A DNA stretch of 62,999 nt from positions 1-62,999 of the forward strand of contig JANXMQ010000106.1 of NCBI GenBank assembly GCA_025354565.1. The letters run 5' to 3'. This document shows, in pieces, positions 6,970 through 15,160 of the stretch (its first letter is position 1; each line of letters opens with the position of its first letter). A program made the translations under genes and the position numbers. Below the pieces are notes generated by a model that saw nothing but the letters and a program-made list of their open reading frames with translations, was not told the origin of the DNA and searched no databases. Source of the stretch: Akkermansiaceae bacterium. Lineage in GTDB: Bacteria > Verrucomicrobiota > Verrucomicrobiia > Verrucomicrobiales > Akkermansiaceae.

Positions 6970-9969
6970 TTAGTCCCGCCGTTTATCAAGGGCATTTAGC
7001 ATCCCAATGAACTCGGCGCGGTTTTCATGACGGTCGTCCTTCAGGCCCGGGGTGGCGAGTTCGCGGATTTGCTGCCAGTTGATGGCTTTCGCTTCGTCCA
7101 TGCCGCGCAGTTTCATGCCGAAGAGCGCGACGGCGGAGGCGAAGGAGAAATCTCCATCACTTTCCTGCCAGCGGATGGCGGGGCCTTTGACGACCGATTC
7201 TTGCAACGAGCTGATGTCGCCCTCAGGGCTTTTGTGGCGGAGTTTTAGCGTGAGCCATTCGTCGCTAGGTGCTTTCGCTTCAACGGCAGGCTTTGGGGTT
7301 TCCACCGCTTGCTGATACTTGAGCGGATCAATGCCGCCGCCATTGGGCTGAGGCGCATCCGCCGGGGAGATTTCATAAAACGCGGTGACAGTATGGCCCG
7401 CGCCGATGTCACCGGCATCCACTTTGTCGTTATTGAAATCCTCGTTACGAAGCTGGCGGTTCGCATAGCCGATCAGCCGATAGGAGCCAACCTTTTGCGG
7501 ATTGAACTCGATCTGGATTTTCACGTCCTTGGCGATGGTGATGAGGGTGCCGGACAGCCGTTGGAGCAGGATTTTACGGCCCTCGCGGATGCTATCGAGG
7601 TAGAAGTAATTGCCGTTGCAGTCTTTGCTGATAGAAGTCATCAACGAGTCATTGAGGTTATCGGTGCCGACGCCGAGGAGGGTGAGATAGATGTTTTTCG
7701 CAGCGCGTTCTTTCACTAACGCGACGAGCTGTTTCTGATCCGTGATGCCGACGTTGAAATCGCCATCGGTGGCAAGGATGACGCGATTGACGCCGCCTTT
7801 GATGAAATTTTCCTCAGCGATCTGATAGGCGCGTTTGATACCCGCGCCGCCATTGGTGGAACCACCAGATTCAAGTTTGCCGAGGGCTGCAAGCGCTTTG
7901 ACCCGACCGGATTCAGTCATCTTCGTCGGCGGCAGGACCACACCTTCGCGACCGGCATAGACGACGAAGGCCACGCTGTCCCGCTCGTCGAGTTGATGGA
8001 GCAGAAGTTTCAAGGACTCCTTGATGAGCGGCAGCCGTTCGGCGGGCTGCATGGAACCGGAAACGTCGATGAGGAAAACCAAGTTAGAAACCGGACGTTG
8101 CTCGGCAGGAATCTCCCGGCCTTTGATGCCGACTTTCATCAGCAAGTGCTGCTCGTTCCACGGGCAAGTGGCCAGGGTTGTGTGTACGGCAAACGCTTTA
8201 TCATCGGTCGGTTTTGCGTAGTTGTAATCAAAGGCGTTGATGCACTCCTCGATGCGGACGGCGTCGGGCGGGATGGCTTGTCCATCGCGGATGAAGCGGC
8301 GGATGTTGCTGTAAGACGCATTATCCACGTCGATGGAAAAAGTGGAAAGCGGATAATCGTTAGAACGCTTCCATGTGGGATCGACGAGTGCGCCGTAGCG
8401 GGCGGTGTTCGACTTTTCCTGTTCGTGAAATTCGTTCCGGGCATCCCTCACTAATGCTTCCTCAACCGCTGGAGCACTCCGCGTCACGGTGCTGGAATCA
8501 CCCGTCATGGCGATGCCGTTTACCGCCGCAATTGGTGCTCCATCGGTCGGAAGGGGGGCGACTCTAGGTCTGATCACCCTCCCGACTGGATTGGCATCGA
8601 GGAGTTTTGTTTCATCGTTCTTCGCGAGTTCGGATGCGGCAGGGATGGCTGGGGCTTTACTTGCGATTTCGGGGTTGGTGCTCGCCGACGGATCTCGTTT
8701 TTTGGCGTTGGGAGAAACAGGCAACGTCATCACTGGTGCCTCAGCCACCGATTTTGCGGGATTGATATTGGATGCCAAGTCTTGTCCGGCTGGCTCCAGA
8801 TTCTGTCCGCCTGTTAACTCATTCTGCCTGAGCTTGAGTTGCCGCAGTTGTTCTTGGTCAGCAACTAAACACTTCTTCACTTCCACATAGCCTTGGACGT
8901 CTTCTCGATTGCTTGCATCCTGGTCTTCATCCACTCCAGATTGACCATAAAATGAATCTTGGCCTTTGTAGATGATGCCCTTGGTTCGGACAATAGTAGC
9001 GAGGGCCTTACGGCGCTCTTCAACTTTGTCTTCTTGATCACGGATGCTTCGACCAGAAGCCGATGGATCATTATTGGGTGCTCCCGTTGCCTGCTTCATC
9101 TGCGCCAGAACTTCCTGATCCTTATCAAAATCTCTCTTCGCATCCACATAGTCCTGCGCGTCGAGACAGCGTTTGATGGCGTTCTCGCGAGTATCGTCCC
9201 TCATGACGGTTACGCTATTCAGTCGATCCGTTGCCATGTCTAGACGCGCTTGCAAGGTGGCTCGCAGAGTAACAACACCTTCATCGAGTTGATGCTTGAT
9301 TGTATTAATACGAGTAAGCTCAGCCATCACCGTTGGGTGCTTATCTCCCATACCACTGAGTTTGATGCTATCCACTTTCCGTTTAGCTTCGAGGTATTGA
9401 GTATAAAGAATTTTGATGATGTTATCAGGCAGATCAAGACCTGCCGCGTAAACCATCAATTCATCGCCGTCATATTTAGTGAGACTGTTGATCTGGCTCG
9501 CTAACTCCATCTTTTCCTGTTCGAGCTGAATATAAGTCCGAAGTGCGCTTCTACCACCCTTGTCATCATTGCCACTGCCCTTGGTCACGGCGATAGTGGC
9601 GAGGACTTTACGGCGTTCCTCCACTTTATCCGCCTGATCGCGGATCGCTTTATCGAGAGAGGCGAGTTCCATTTGCCGGGCTTTGGCCTTATCAGCTACG
9701 GTAGCAGTTGGCACCACTTGATTTGCAGTCTTTCGGGATTTCTGGATGGCACCCACACCGACTGCCAGCAAACCACCAAGCACCACGGTTGCGGCGATGG
9801 TGCTCAACCGCCTTGGCCAAGGCGAGCTGACGGGCAGGGTGATCGGGGCGGGGCGGGAATCGAGCGCGGCTTCGATGGCTGCCAGCGCCAGCTCTTGATC
9901 GCTGGGGTTCTGCGCGTGGAGAATAGCGTCGAGCAGTTGATCCTCAAGTTGTTCTTGGGTAGGTTGCAT
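6970..9969 (-). CDS. Membrane VWA protein (YfbK-like) with long coiled-coil region
   Basis: A 999-residue protein. A short cytoplasmic N-terminus (residues 1-48, Gln/Glu/Leu-rich) precedes one membrane helix (about 50-72). About 350 mostly alpha-helical residues come next; they contain a duplicated IRDQ-DKVEERRK block and a GMGDKHPTVMAEL stretch resembling the periplasmic coils of Wzz/GumC chain-length proteins. The YfbK-type half starts with YPLSTFSIDVDNASYSNIRR. The VWA domain follows, with an intact MIDAS motif (FLIDVSGSMQ, then a Thr in GGSTNGG, then ATDGDFNVG). The C-terminal 180 residues match the extra domain of this family. The start at 9969 lies 4 bp after the stop of the ECF sigma gene, so the two are translationally coupled. 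By analogy it could control or respond to that sigma factor. The frame is open further upstream but overlaps sigma and is not used. Confidence 0.85.
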   Translation of the reverse strand: MQPTQEQLEDQLLDAILHAQNPSDQELALAAIEAALDSRPAPITLPVSSPWPRRLSTIAATVVLGGLLAVGVGAIQKSRKTANQVVPTATVADKAKARQMELASLDKAIRDQADKVEERRKVLATIAVTKGSGNDDKGGRSALRTYIQLEQEKMELASQINSLTKYDGDELMVYAAGLDLPDNIIKILYTQYLEAKRKVDSIKLSGMGDKHPTVMAELTRINTIKHQLDEGVVTLRATLQARLDMATDRLNSVTVMRDDTRENAIKRCLDAQDYVDAKRDFDKDQEVLAQMKQATGAPNNDPSASGRSIRDQEDKVEERRKALATIVRTKGIIYKGQDSFYGQSGVDEDQDASNREDVQGYVEVKKCLVADQEQLRQLKLRQNELTGGQNLEPAGQDLASNINPAKSVAEAPVMTLPVSPNAKKRDPSASTNPEIASKAPAIPAASELAKNDETKLLDANPVGRVIRPRVAPLPTDGAPIAAVNGIAMTGDSSTVTRSAPAVEEALVRDARNEFHEQEKSNTARYGALVDPTWKRSNDYPLSTFSIDVDNASYSNIRRFIRDGQAIPPDAVRIEECINAFDYNYAKPTDDKAFAVHTTLATCPWNEQHLLMKVGIKGREIPAEQRPVSNLVFLIDVSGSMQPAERLPLIKESLKLLLHQLDERDSVAFVVYAGREGVVLPPTKMTESGRVKALAALGKLESGGSTNGGAGIKRAYQIAEENFIKGGVNRVILATDGDFNVGITDQKQLVALVKERAAKNIYLTLLGVGTDNLNDSLMTSISKDCNGNYFYLDSIREGRKILLQRLSGTLITIAKDVKIQIEFNPQKVGSYRLIGYANRQLRNEDFNNDKVDAGDIGAGHTVTAFYEISPADAPQPNGGGIDPLKYQQAVETPKPAVEAKAPSDEWLTLKLRHKSPEGDISSLQESVVKGPAIRWQESDGDFSFASAVALFGMKLRGMDEAKAINWQQIRELATPGLKDDRHENRAEFIGMLNALDKRRD
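8977..9645 (-). repeat. Diverged in-frame duplication within the VWA gene
   Basis: Two 69-bp segments, 9577-9645 and 8977-9045, encode 23-residue blocks that match at 19 positions (IRDQADKVEERRK versus IRDQEDKVEERRK, both ending TKG). They are exactly 600 bp, or 200 codons, apart. The sequence after each copy also shows weak similarity (a YV-AKRDFDKDQE-like stretch), pointing to an old duplication of the coiled-coil module. Confidence 0.7.
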
Positions 9970-9973
9970 AGGT

Positions 9974-10510
9974 TCAGTGAGTTGATTTTTGGAGGCAAAG
10001 GCGGAGGGCGGCACGGGCGCGTTCGAGTCGTTTTCGCAGGGTGGCACTGTTGATGCCGAGACGGATGGCCGCCTCGTCGGTGCTGAGTTTTTCGTCATAA
10101 CAGGCGCTGATGCTTGCGGCGAATGACGGCGGCAGTTGTTCGCGGCAGTTTGCGAGGCGGTCGAAAATTTCCGGGCGGTCCGCCTGCCATGCGGTGATGG
10201 TTTCCTCGACGGCGGCAAGCGACTCCTCGTCCATGGCGACTTCTCGCCCGGCGCGGCGGCATGCTTCGCGCCACTTGTTGCGGACGATGCCGCGCAGCCA
10301 GCAGGCCACATCGCGAGTGACGTCGAATTTCCCGATGTTCTGCCAAGCGATGACAAAACTGTCTTGCACAATGTCGCCCGCCTTGACGGCATCGCCGGTG
10401 ATCATTCGGGCGTAGGCGGTGAGTGTGCCGTGGTTTTCGCGGACCAGAACGGAGAAAGATTCGCGGGTCATGAGGCGGGGTTTGGGTGGCAATTCGATGA
10501 GCGGTTGCAT
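9974..10510 (-). CDS. ECF-type RNA polymerase sigma factor
   Basis: A 178-residue protein with sigma-70 region 2 (AGDIVQDSFVIAWQNIGKF, then DVACWLRGIVRNKWREACRR) and a C-terminal region 4 helix-turn-helix (LSTDEAAIRLGINSATLRKR). This is the length and layout of extracytoplasmic-function sigma factors. It is followed after 4 bp by the membrane VWA gene, whose product may act as sensor or anti-sigma partner; no classical zinc anti-sigma gene is nearby. The start at 10510 is used. A second in-frame ATG (MTRESF, 10471) is nearer the conserved core and possible. An inverted repeat lies just upstream of the start. Confidence 0.85.
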   Translation of the reverse strand: MQPLIELPPKPRLMTRESFSVLVRENHGTLTAYARMITGDAVKAGDIVQDSFVIAWQNIGKFDVTRDVACWLRGIVRNKWREACRRAGREVAMDEESLAAVEETITAWQADRPEIFDRLANCREQLPPSFAASISACYDEKLSTDEAAIRLGINSATLRKRLERARAALRLCLQKSTH

Positions 10511-10515
10511 GGCTT

Positions 10516-10548
10516 ACAACCTTGATTGGCGCGAAGGATGCAGGTTGT
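10516..10548. promoter_or_regulatory. Inverted repeat in the sigma/dapA divergent region
   Basis: Perfect 7-bp arms ACAACCT (10516-10522) and AGGTTGT (10542-10548) are separated by 19 bp, starting 6 bp upstream of the sigma factor start. It could be an operator or a hairpin in the leader of the sigma mRNA. No promoter boxes are clear enough to decide. Confidence 0.3.
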
Positions 10549-10639
10549 GACAAATTTTTCCAACATTCTGAAAATTTCCGCTCCCGGCAGGATACGGCTT
10601 TGACGTGGGGCGAAGTTGGTTCATGTTCCGCCTCCCGCC

Positions 10640-11524
10640 ATGCACTTTTCCGGCACCTATACCGCTCTCATCACCCCGTTTCGCAACGGTCAAATCGACG
10701 TTCCCGCGTTTCAATCCCTCATCGAGCGCCAAATCGCCGCAGGGATCGACGGCATCGTCCCCGTCGGCACGACCGGAGAATCCCCCACCCTGGATACCGA
10801 GGAACACATCGAGGTGATCCGGCTCGCGGTGGAATTTGCTGCTGGCCGCTGCGAGGTCGTCGCCGGCACCGGGGCGAACGCAACCGCCGAGGCCATCGAA
10901 CTCACCGAAGCCGCCGAAGCCTTGGGCGCGACCGGCTCGCTGCAAGTTTGCCCGTATTACAACAAGCCCTCGCAGGAAGGACTTTACCTCCATTTCAAGG
11001 CCATCGCCGAGTCCACGCATTTGCCAATCATGCTTTACAGCGTACCCGGACGCTCCTCCATCGAGATCGCCCCCGAGACGGCGGCGCGGCTCGCGGCGGA
11101 TTGCCCGACGATCGTCGCGATCAAGGAAGCCGGTGGTTCGGTGGACCGCATCAACCAGTTGGTGCAGGCGCTGCCCGCCGACTTCGGCATCCTCTGCGGG
11201 GATGATCCGCTGACCTTGCCCTTCGTTTCCTGCGGTGCGACCGGGCTGGTTTCCGTCGCGTCCAATCTCATTCCCGAGGTCATGGTAGCGCTCGTGAGGG
11301 CTTGCCTGAGTGGCGATTTTCCCGCCGCCCTCGCCTTGCAAAAGAAATACTACCCGCTCATGCGCGGCCTGATGACGTTGGATGTGAACCCGGTCCCGGT
11401 GAAAACTGCCGTCGCCCTGCAAGGCCACTGCACCCCGGAACTGCGGCTCCCGCTTGCGCCCATGAGCAACGCCGCGACCACCCAGTTCACCGCCTTGCTT
11501 AACTCCTATAATCTTCTCTCCTAA
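10640..11524 (+). CDS. dapA: 4-hydroxy-tetrahydrodipicolinate synthase
   Basis: A 294-residue TIM-barrel aldolase of normal DapA length. It condenses pyruvate with aspartate semialdehyde at the first committed step of lysine and diaminopimelate synthesis, in the cytosol. Family hallmarks: GTTGESPTL (aldehyde binding loop), MLYSVPGRSS with the catalytic Tyr, and IVAIKEAGGS with the Schiff-base Lys. The open frame extends 8 codons upstream to a GTG at 10616, but the ATG at 10640 begins the conserved MHFSGTYTALITPF opening. An aminotransferase gene follows 5 bp after the stop, so the two form an operon. NAL-type aldolases share this fold, but the residue pattern favours DapA. Confidence 0.9.
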   Translation: MHFSGTYTALITPFRNGQIDVPAFQSLIERQIAAGIDGIVPVGTTGESPTLDTEEHIEVIRLAVEFAAGRCEVVAGTGANATAEAIELTEAAEALGATGSLQVCPYYNKPSQEGLYLHFKAIAESTHLPIMLYSVPGRSSIEIAPETAARLAADCPTIVAIKEAGGSVDRINQLVQALPADFGILCGDDPLTLPFVSCGATGLVSVASNLIPEVMVALVRACLSGDFPAALALQKKYYPLMRGLMTLDVNPVPVKTAVALQGHCTPELRLPLAPMSNAATTQFTALLNSYNLLS

Positions 11525-11529
11525 CAGCC

Positions 11530-12600
11530 ATGCCCACACCCAAACTTTTCGCTCCCGGTCCCGTCGATGTTTCCAAGGAAACCTTCGTCGCCATGTCACA
11601 AAACATGATCGGCCACCGAGGCTCGGATTTCGAGGCGCTGTATGCTTCCACGCAGCCCGGATTGCAGGAAATTTTCGGCACCGCGCGGCCGGTTTTTCTA
11701 TCCACATCCTCGGCCTGGGGCGTGATGGAAGGCTCGTTGCGGAACCTCGCCCGAAAGAAAGTGCTCTGCCTTTGCTGCGGCGCGTTTTCTGACAAATGGC
11801 TGGATGTCGCGAAAAAATGCGGCTTCGAGGCAGAGGCGGTGCAGGTCGCGTGGGGCGAGGCCATCGACCCCGAAGTCGTCCGCGCCAAGCTCGCGGAAGG
11901 CGGCTTCGACACAGTGACTTTCATTCACTCGGAAACTTCGACCGGCGTGCTCAATGACTTGGTAGGTATTTCAAAAGTCGTGAAATCTTTCCCGGATACG
12001 ATGCTGATCGTAGATACCGTTTCCTCGCTTTCGACCGTGCCGATGGACATGGACGCGAATGGCATCGATGTGATGCTGGCGGGAGTCCAAAAGGCCTTGG
12101 CGCTACCGCCCGGTCTTTCGGTTTTCGCCGTTTCCGAAGCGGGAATGGACCGCGCCAAGGGCAATCCGAACCGTGGCTATTACTTTGATTTCATCGAGTT
12201 CGCGAAAAACGCGGCGGTGAATAACACGCCATCGACACCCGCGATTTCCATCATCTTCGGACTGCAATACATGCTCGGTGAAATCGCGAAAGAAGGCTTC
12301 GGCCCGCGCCAGGCCCGCCACGCGAAAACCAATGCAATGATCGCCGCATGGGGTGCGCGACACGACTTCGAGTTGTTCGCGCCGAAAGGCAGGCGCTCGT
12401 TCGCGCTGACTTGTTTCAAGACACCGGAGAACTTCGATCTATCAGGATTTATCAAGAATCTGAAGAACAAGCACAATTTCCTCATCAACGGCGGCTACGG
12501 CAAAATCAAAGGCACCACCTTCCGCATTTCCAATATGGGTAATGAGACGGAAGCGACGATGCAGGAATTGATCGATGCGATGGATGATGTGCTCGGTTGA
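11530..12600 (+). CDS. Class V aminotransferase (alanine/serine-glyoxylate type)
   Basis: A 356-residue PLP enzyme of fold type I. Visible hallmarks are LFAPGPVDVSKET and GHRGSDFEALY at the N-terminus, FIHSETSTGV, IVDTVSSLST (Asp contacting the pyridine N), and AGVQKALALPPGL with the PLP-binding Lys. Members transfer amino groups from alanine or serine to glyoxylate or pyruvate; phosphoserine aminotransferases are more distant relatives. The substrate cannot be fixed by eye. It begins 5 bp after dapA, suggesting an amino-acid role in the same transcript. Its end is 11 bp from the convergent hypothetical gene. Confidence 0.85.
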   Translation: MPTPKLFAPGPVDVSKETFVAMSQNMIGHRGSDFEALYASTQPGLQEIFGTARPVFLSTSSAWGVMEGSLRNLARKKVLCLCCGAFSDKWLDVAKKCGFEAEAVQVAWGEAIDPEVVRAKLAEGGFDTVTFIHSETSTGVLNDLVGISKVVKSFPDTMLIVDTVSSLSTVPMDMDANGIDVMLAGVQKALALPPGLSVFAVSEAGMDRAKGNPNRGYYFDFIEFAKNAAVNNTPSTPAISIIFGLQYMLGEIAKEGFGPRQARHAKTNAMIAAWGARHDFELFAPKGRRSFALTCFKTPENFDLSGFIKNLKNKHNFLINGGYGKIKGTTFRISNMGNETEATMQELIDAMDDVLG

Positions 12601-12611
12601 CGCGTGGCTTT

Positions 12612-13025
12612 CTAGCAATCGGAAGTTTCGCGCCGGGCGATGACAAGGGCGGCACGTAGCCGGTCCAACAATGCGCGGGTCTCCGGGCTGATGCGGGCGG
12701 TCCAGAGCAGCACGCTTTCATCATCCACCATCGTCGGCACGGTGGCCTTGGTAACGCGGTGGGTGTCGAGAAACTGCCTGGCCTCGGCAATGGTGGCGAG
12801 GTGGAAAAGTCCGGCATAGAACCACGGCTTGGGATCGTCTAACGGCTTGCGGAGGTCACACATGGCCTTGGCCAATTTGCAGGAGGCTTCAAGGCGGGCG
12901 TCGGCGTGGTCCGCCAAATAATCCACCCAAGCCTCTGCCCGGTCGTTGAGGTTATTATGGACGATCCATGAGCGGTTCACCCGTTTCACCCAATCGATGG
13001 GCGGCATGTTGGGGTGGTGTCGCAT
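12612..13025 (-). CDS. Hypothetical protein, 137 aa
   Basis: No family recognised. The protein is soluble and rich in Ala, Asp, Arg and Trp, with no signal peptide or membrane helix; it opens with MRHHPNMPPIDWVKRVNRSW. Helical segments dominate. It lies 6 bp downstream of the gamma-glutamylcyclotransferase-like gene and in line with obg, so it is probably the last gene of that operon. Composition and codon use match the neighbours, which supports a real gene. Confidence 0.6.
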   Translation of the reverse strand: MRHHPNMPPIDWVKRVNRSWIVHNNLNDRAEAWVDYLADHADARLEASCKLAKAMCDLRKPLDDPKPWFYAGLFHLATIAEARQFLDTHRVTKATVPTMVDDESVLLWTARISPETRALLDRLRAALVIARRETSDC

Positions 13026-13031
13026 GAAAGC

Positions 13032-13421
13032 TCATTCCTCCTTCAACCAATCACCAGCGGTGAGGCGCTGGCTTTCATCCATCATGCCGAGCCATTCCCA
13101 GACCCAAGCAGTTAGAATCTCACTGTTTTTCAGGACGACGGTGGTCTCGATGCGGCGGTATTCGCTGCCCTTGGTCTCGCCGCTGGCGATACCTTCGAAG
13201 CTATCAAGTGCGGCGAGTTGGACTTGGCCGACGGCGTAAACCTCGCCATGGATTTCATCACCCGCATCGTCCAATACCAGGCCGGGATACCAGTCGATTT
13301 TATACATGCGCCCAGTGATGGTACCAGCGGAAATGAAGTCCGCCCCGACCATGCGGAAATGATTGGAACCGCCCCGGCGGAGCGTGCCATAGACGAAAAC
13401 TCGGGCGCTAAGAGAGGTCAT
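13032..13421 (-). CDS. Gamma-glutamylcyclotransferase-like (AIG2/GGCT) protein
   Basis: A 129-residue protein with the GGCT fold signature at the start, VFVYGTLRRGGSN, then DEIHGEVYAV and LAALDSFEGI, which carries the acidic residue used in catalysis by characterised family members. GGCT enzymes release 5-oxoproline from gamma-glutamyl compounds, but many bacterial members have unknown substrates. The start at 13421 (MTSLSARVFVYG) is preferred over 13439 because the conserved strand begins immediately after it. It lies 70 bp downstream of obg and 6 bp upstream of the 137-residue hypothetical gene, all on the minus strand. Confidence 0.8.
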   Translation of the reverse strand: MTSLSARVFVYGTLRRGGSNHFRMVGADFISAGTITGRMYKIDWYPGLVLDDAGDEIHGEVYAVGQVQLAALDSFEGIASGETKGSEYRRIETTVVLKNSEILTAWVWEWLGMMDESQRLTAGDWLKEE

Positions 13422-13491
13422 GAATCCAAGATATTTCAACCACAGTCAGACATCACATCATTGTGGAACATTCAATTCCAACACATCGAAT

Positions 13492-14544
13492 TTACTTCTC
13501 CGGCCGGTAGCCGATTTCATTGTCGAGAAGCTGGCGCAGATCGTCGAGGCCGATGTCATTCTCGGCGGAAATGGGAACGATGTCGATCTTCGGGAAGCGG
13601 TCGCGGAAAATTTCGAGGTGCTCGGCGGCACCTTCGAGGTCCATTTTGTTGGCGATGATTTTCCACGGAAATCGAGCAAGCTCGGCGTCGTATTCCTTGA
13701 TCTCGCGGCGAAGGATTTCCAGATCGGAAATCGGATCACGCCCCTCGCTCCCAGCCATGTCGATGACGAAGAGCAGGACCCGGCAACGCGTGATGTGGCG
13801 GAGGAATTCATGGCCGAGGCCGCGATTTTCATGGGCACCCTCGATGAGTCCGGGGATGTCAGCGATCGTGCAGCGGCGGTAGCCGGGGAACTCGACGACG
13901 CCGACGACGGGCTGAAGCGTGGTGAACGGATAGGACGCGACCTTGGGCTTGGCGTGGGAGAGTTTCCCTAACAGCGTGGATTTTCCGGCGTTGGGAAATC
14001 CGACCAATCCGGCATCCGCGATGCGGCGGAGTTCGAGATAGAAAACCGATTGGTCGCCGGGAGTACCGAGCGTGTGCTCGACCGGCGTGCGGTTGGTGGC
14101 GGTCTTGAAATTCCAATTTCCCTGTCCAGGCTCGCCGCCCTTGCAGAGGAGAAATTCCTGACCGATTTCGGTAAGATCGGCGATGGGTTCGAGATCGACG
14201 CCCTCGTCGCTGCGCTCGAATTCCACCGCTTCTTGGACGGTGACGGCGTTGCTGCGATAGACGACGGTGCCAGGCGGCACTTTGCCGATGACTTGCTTGC
14301 CACTTTTTCCGGTCTTTCGTCCGCCCGCCCCATTTTTTCCGTCCTCGGCAATGAGCTTGGGATCGTAGTGGTAGGCGCGGAGGTTGTCGGTCGAGGGATC
14401 GACCACGAGGACGATGTCGCCGCCCGCGCCGCCGTCACCGCCATCGGGTCCGCCGCGCGGGACAAATTTTTCGCGACGCCATGAGACGACGCCATTGCCG
14501 CCGTCCCCGGCCTTCGCGAAAATGCGGATGTGATCGATAAACAT
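13492..14544 (-). CDS. obg: Obg/CgtA family ribosome-assembly GTPase
   Basis: A 350-residue protein with the two core Obg parts. The Gly-rich N-terminal domain (residues 1-158) shows RGGPDGGDGGAGGDI and GGRKTGKSGKQ. The G domain shows GFPNAGKSTLL (G1), DIPGLIEGAHENRGLG (G3) and NKMDL (G4). The variable C-terminal OCT domain is absent, as in many lineages. Obg binds the 50S subunit and links ribosome maturation to growth and the stringent response. The start MFIDHIRIFAKAGDGGNG is typical. It heads a likely minus-strand operon with the GGCT-like and hypothetical genes, and diverges from the secreted-protein gene at 14665. Confidence 0.95.
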   Translation of the reverse strand: MFIDHIRIFAKAGDGGNGVVSWRREKFVPRGGPDGGDGGAGGDIVLVVDPSTDNLRAYHYDPKLIAEDGKNGAGGRKTGKSGKQVIGKVPPGTVVYRSNAVTVQEAVEFERSDEGVDLEPIADLTEIGQEFLLCKGGEPGQGNWNFKTATNRTPVEHTLGTPGDQSVFYLELRRIADAGLVGFPNAGKSTLLGKLSHAKPKVASYPFTTLQPVVGVVEFPGYRRCTIADIPGLIEGAHENRGLGHEFLRHITRCRVLLFVIDMAGSEGRDPISDLEILRREIKEYDAELARFPWKIIANKMDLEGAAEHLEIFRDRFPKIDIVPISAENDIGLDDLRQLLDNEIGYRPEK

Positions 14545-14664
14545 GGGCGCAGAGTCACCAGCTAGGCGGCGCGGGTCAACGGCAATGGTGAAACCGGCGG
14601 GAATTGATCAGGAGATCCGCCCGATTTTGCTTCCGGGATTGACGGGTTGTGCTTCACTCCGGGC

Positions 14665-15153
14665 ATGAAATCGCAGCTTGCAGCACTCCTGACCGTGGCC
14701 GTCATGGCCTTTTCCCCTACCGCTTTCGCAGGCGGCAAGAAGGAGAATAAGCTCTCGGTCACCTTTCACTTGGAGGCGGACGCAACGGACGATCCGAAAA
14801 TGATAGCCCCTCAGATGGCGAATGGGAAAAAGCGATTTTTCTATCGCCTGCCGGAAATTTCGACCAAGGACATCATCGCCTTTTCGCCGTTTCCCGCCGA
14901 TGTCGGAGAGGGCTACGGCGTGGTTTTCAGGGTCAAGGGCAACGTTGCGAACCGACTTTCAGCGCTAACCAACGCGAATGTGGGCCGCTTCATGATTTCC
15001 CAAATCAACGGTCGGGTCTTGGACGGATTCATGATCGACAAGCAGGTCAACGATGGCTGTGTGGTGATCTGGAAGGGCGTCACGCTGGCGGAAGTAGGAA
15101 TGTTAGACGCGGAGATGCCACGCTTCGGAGCCAAGGAAAAAAAGCACAAATAA
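14665..15153 (+). CDS. Secreted protein of unknown function, 162 aa
   Basis: The ATG at 14665 gives MKSQLAALLTVAVMAFSPTAFA, a clear signal peptide cut before GGKKENK. The mature part of about 140 residues alternates short beta strands (LSVTFHLEADA, YGVVFRVKGNVANRLSAL) and ends in a Lys-rich tail. I recognise no family. A TTG six codons upstream (14647) is open but would only lengthen the n-region. The M23 peptidase gene follows after 7 bp, and RidA after that, so the three are one operon. A periplasmic role near cell-wall metabolism is a guess from that context. Confidence 0.7.
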   Translation: MKSQLAALLTVAVMAFSPTAFAGGKKENKLSVTFHLEADATDDPKMIAPQMANGKKRFFYRLPEISTKDIIAFSPFPADVGEGYGVVFRVKGNVANRLSALTNANVGRFMISQINGRVLDGFMIDKQVNDGCVVIWKGVTLAEVGMLDAEMPRFGAKEKKHK

Positions 15154-15160
15154 GCCCCAC

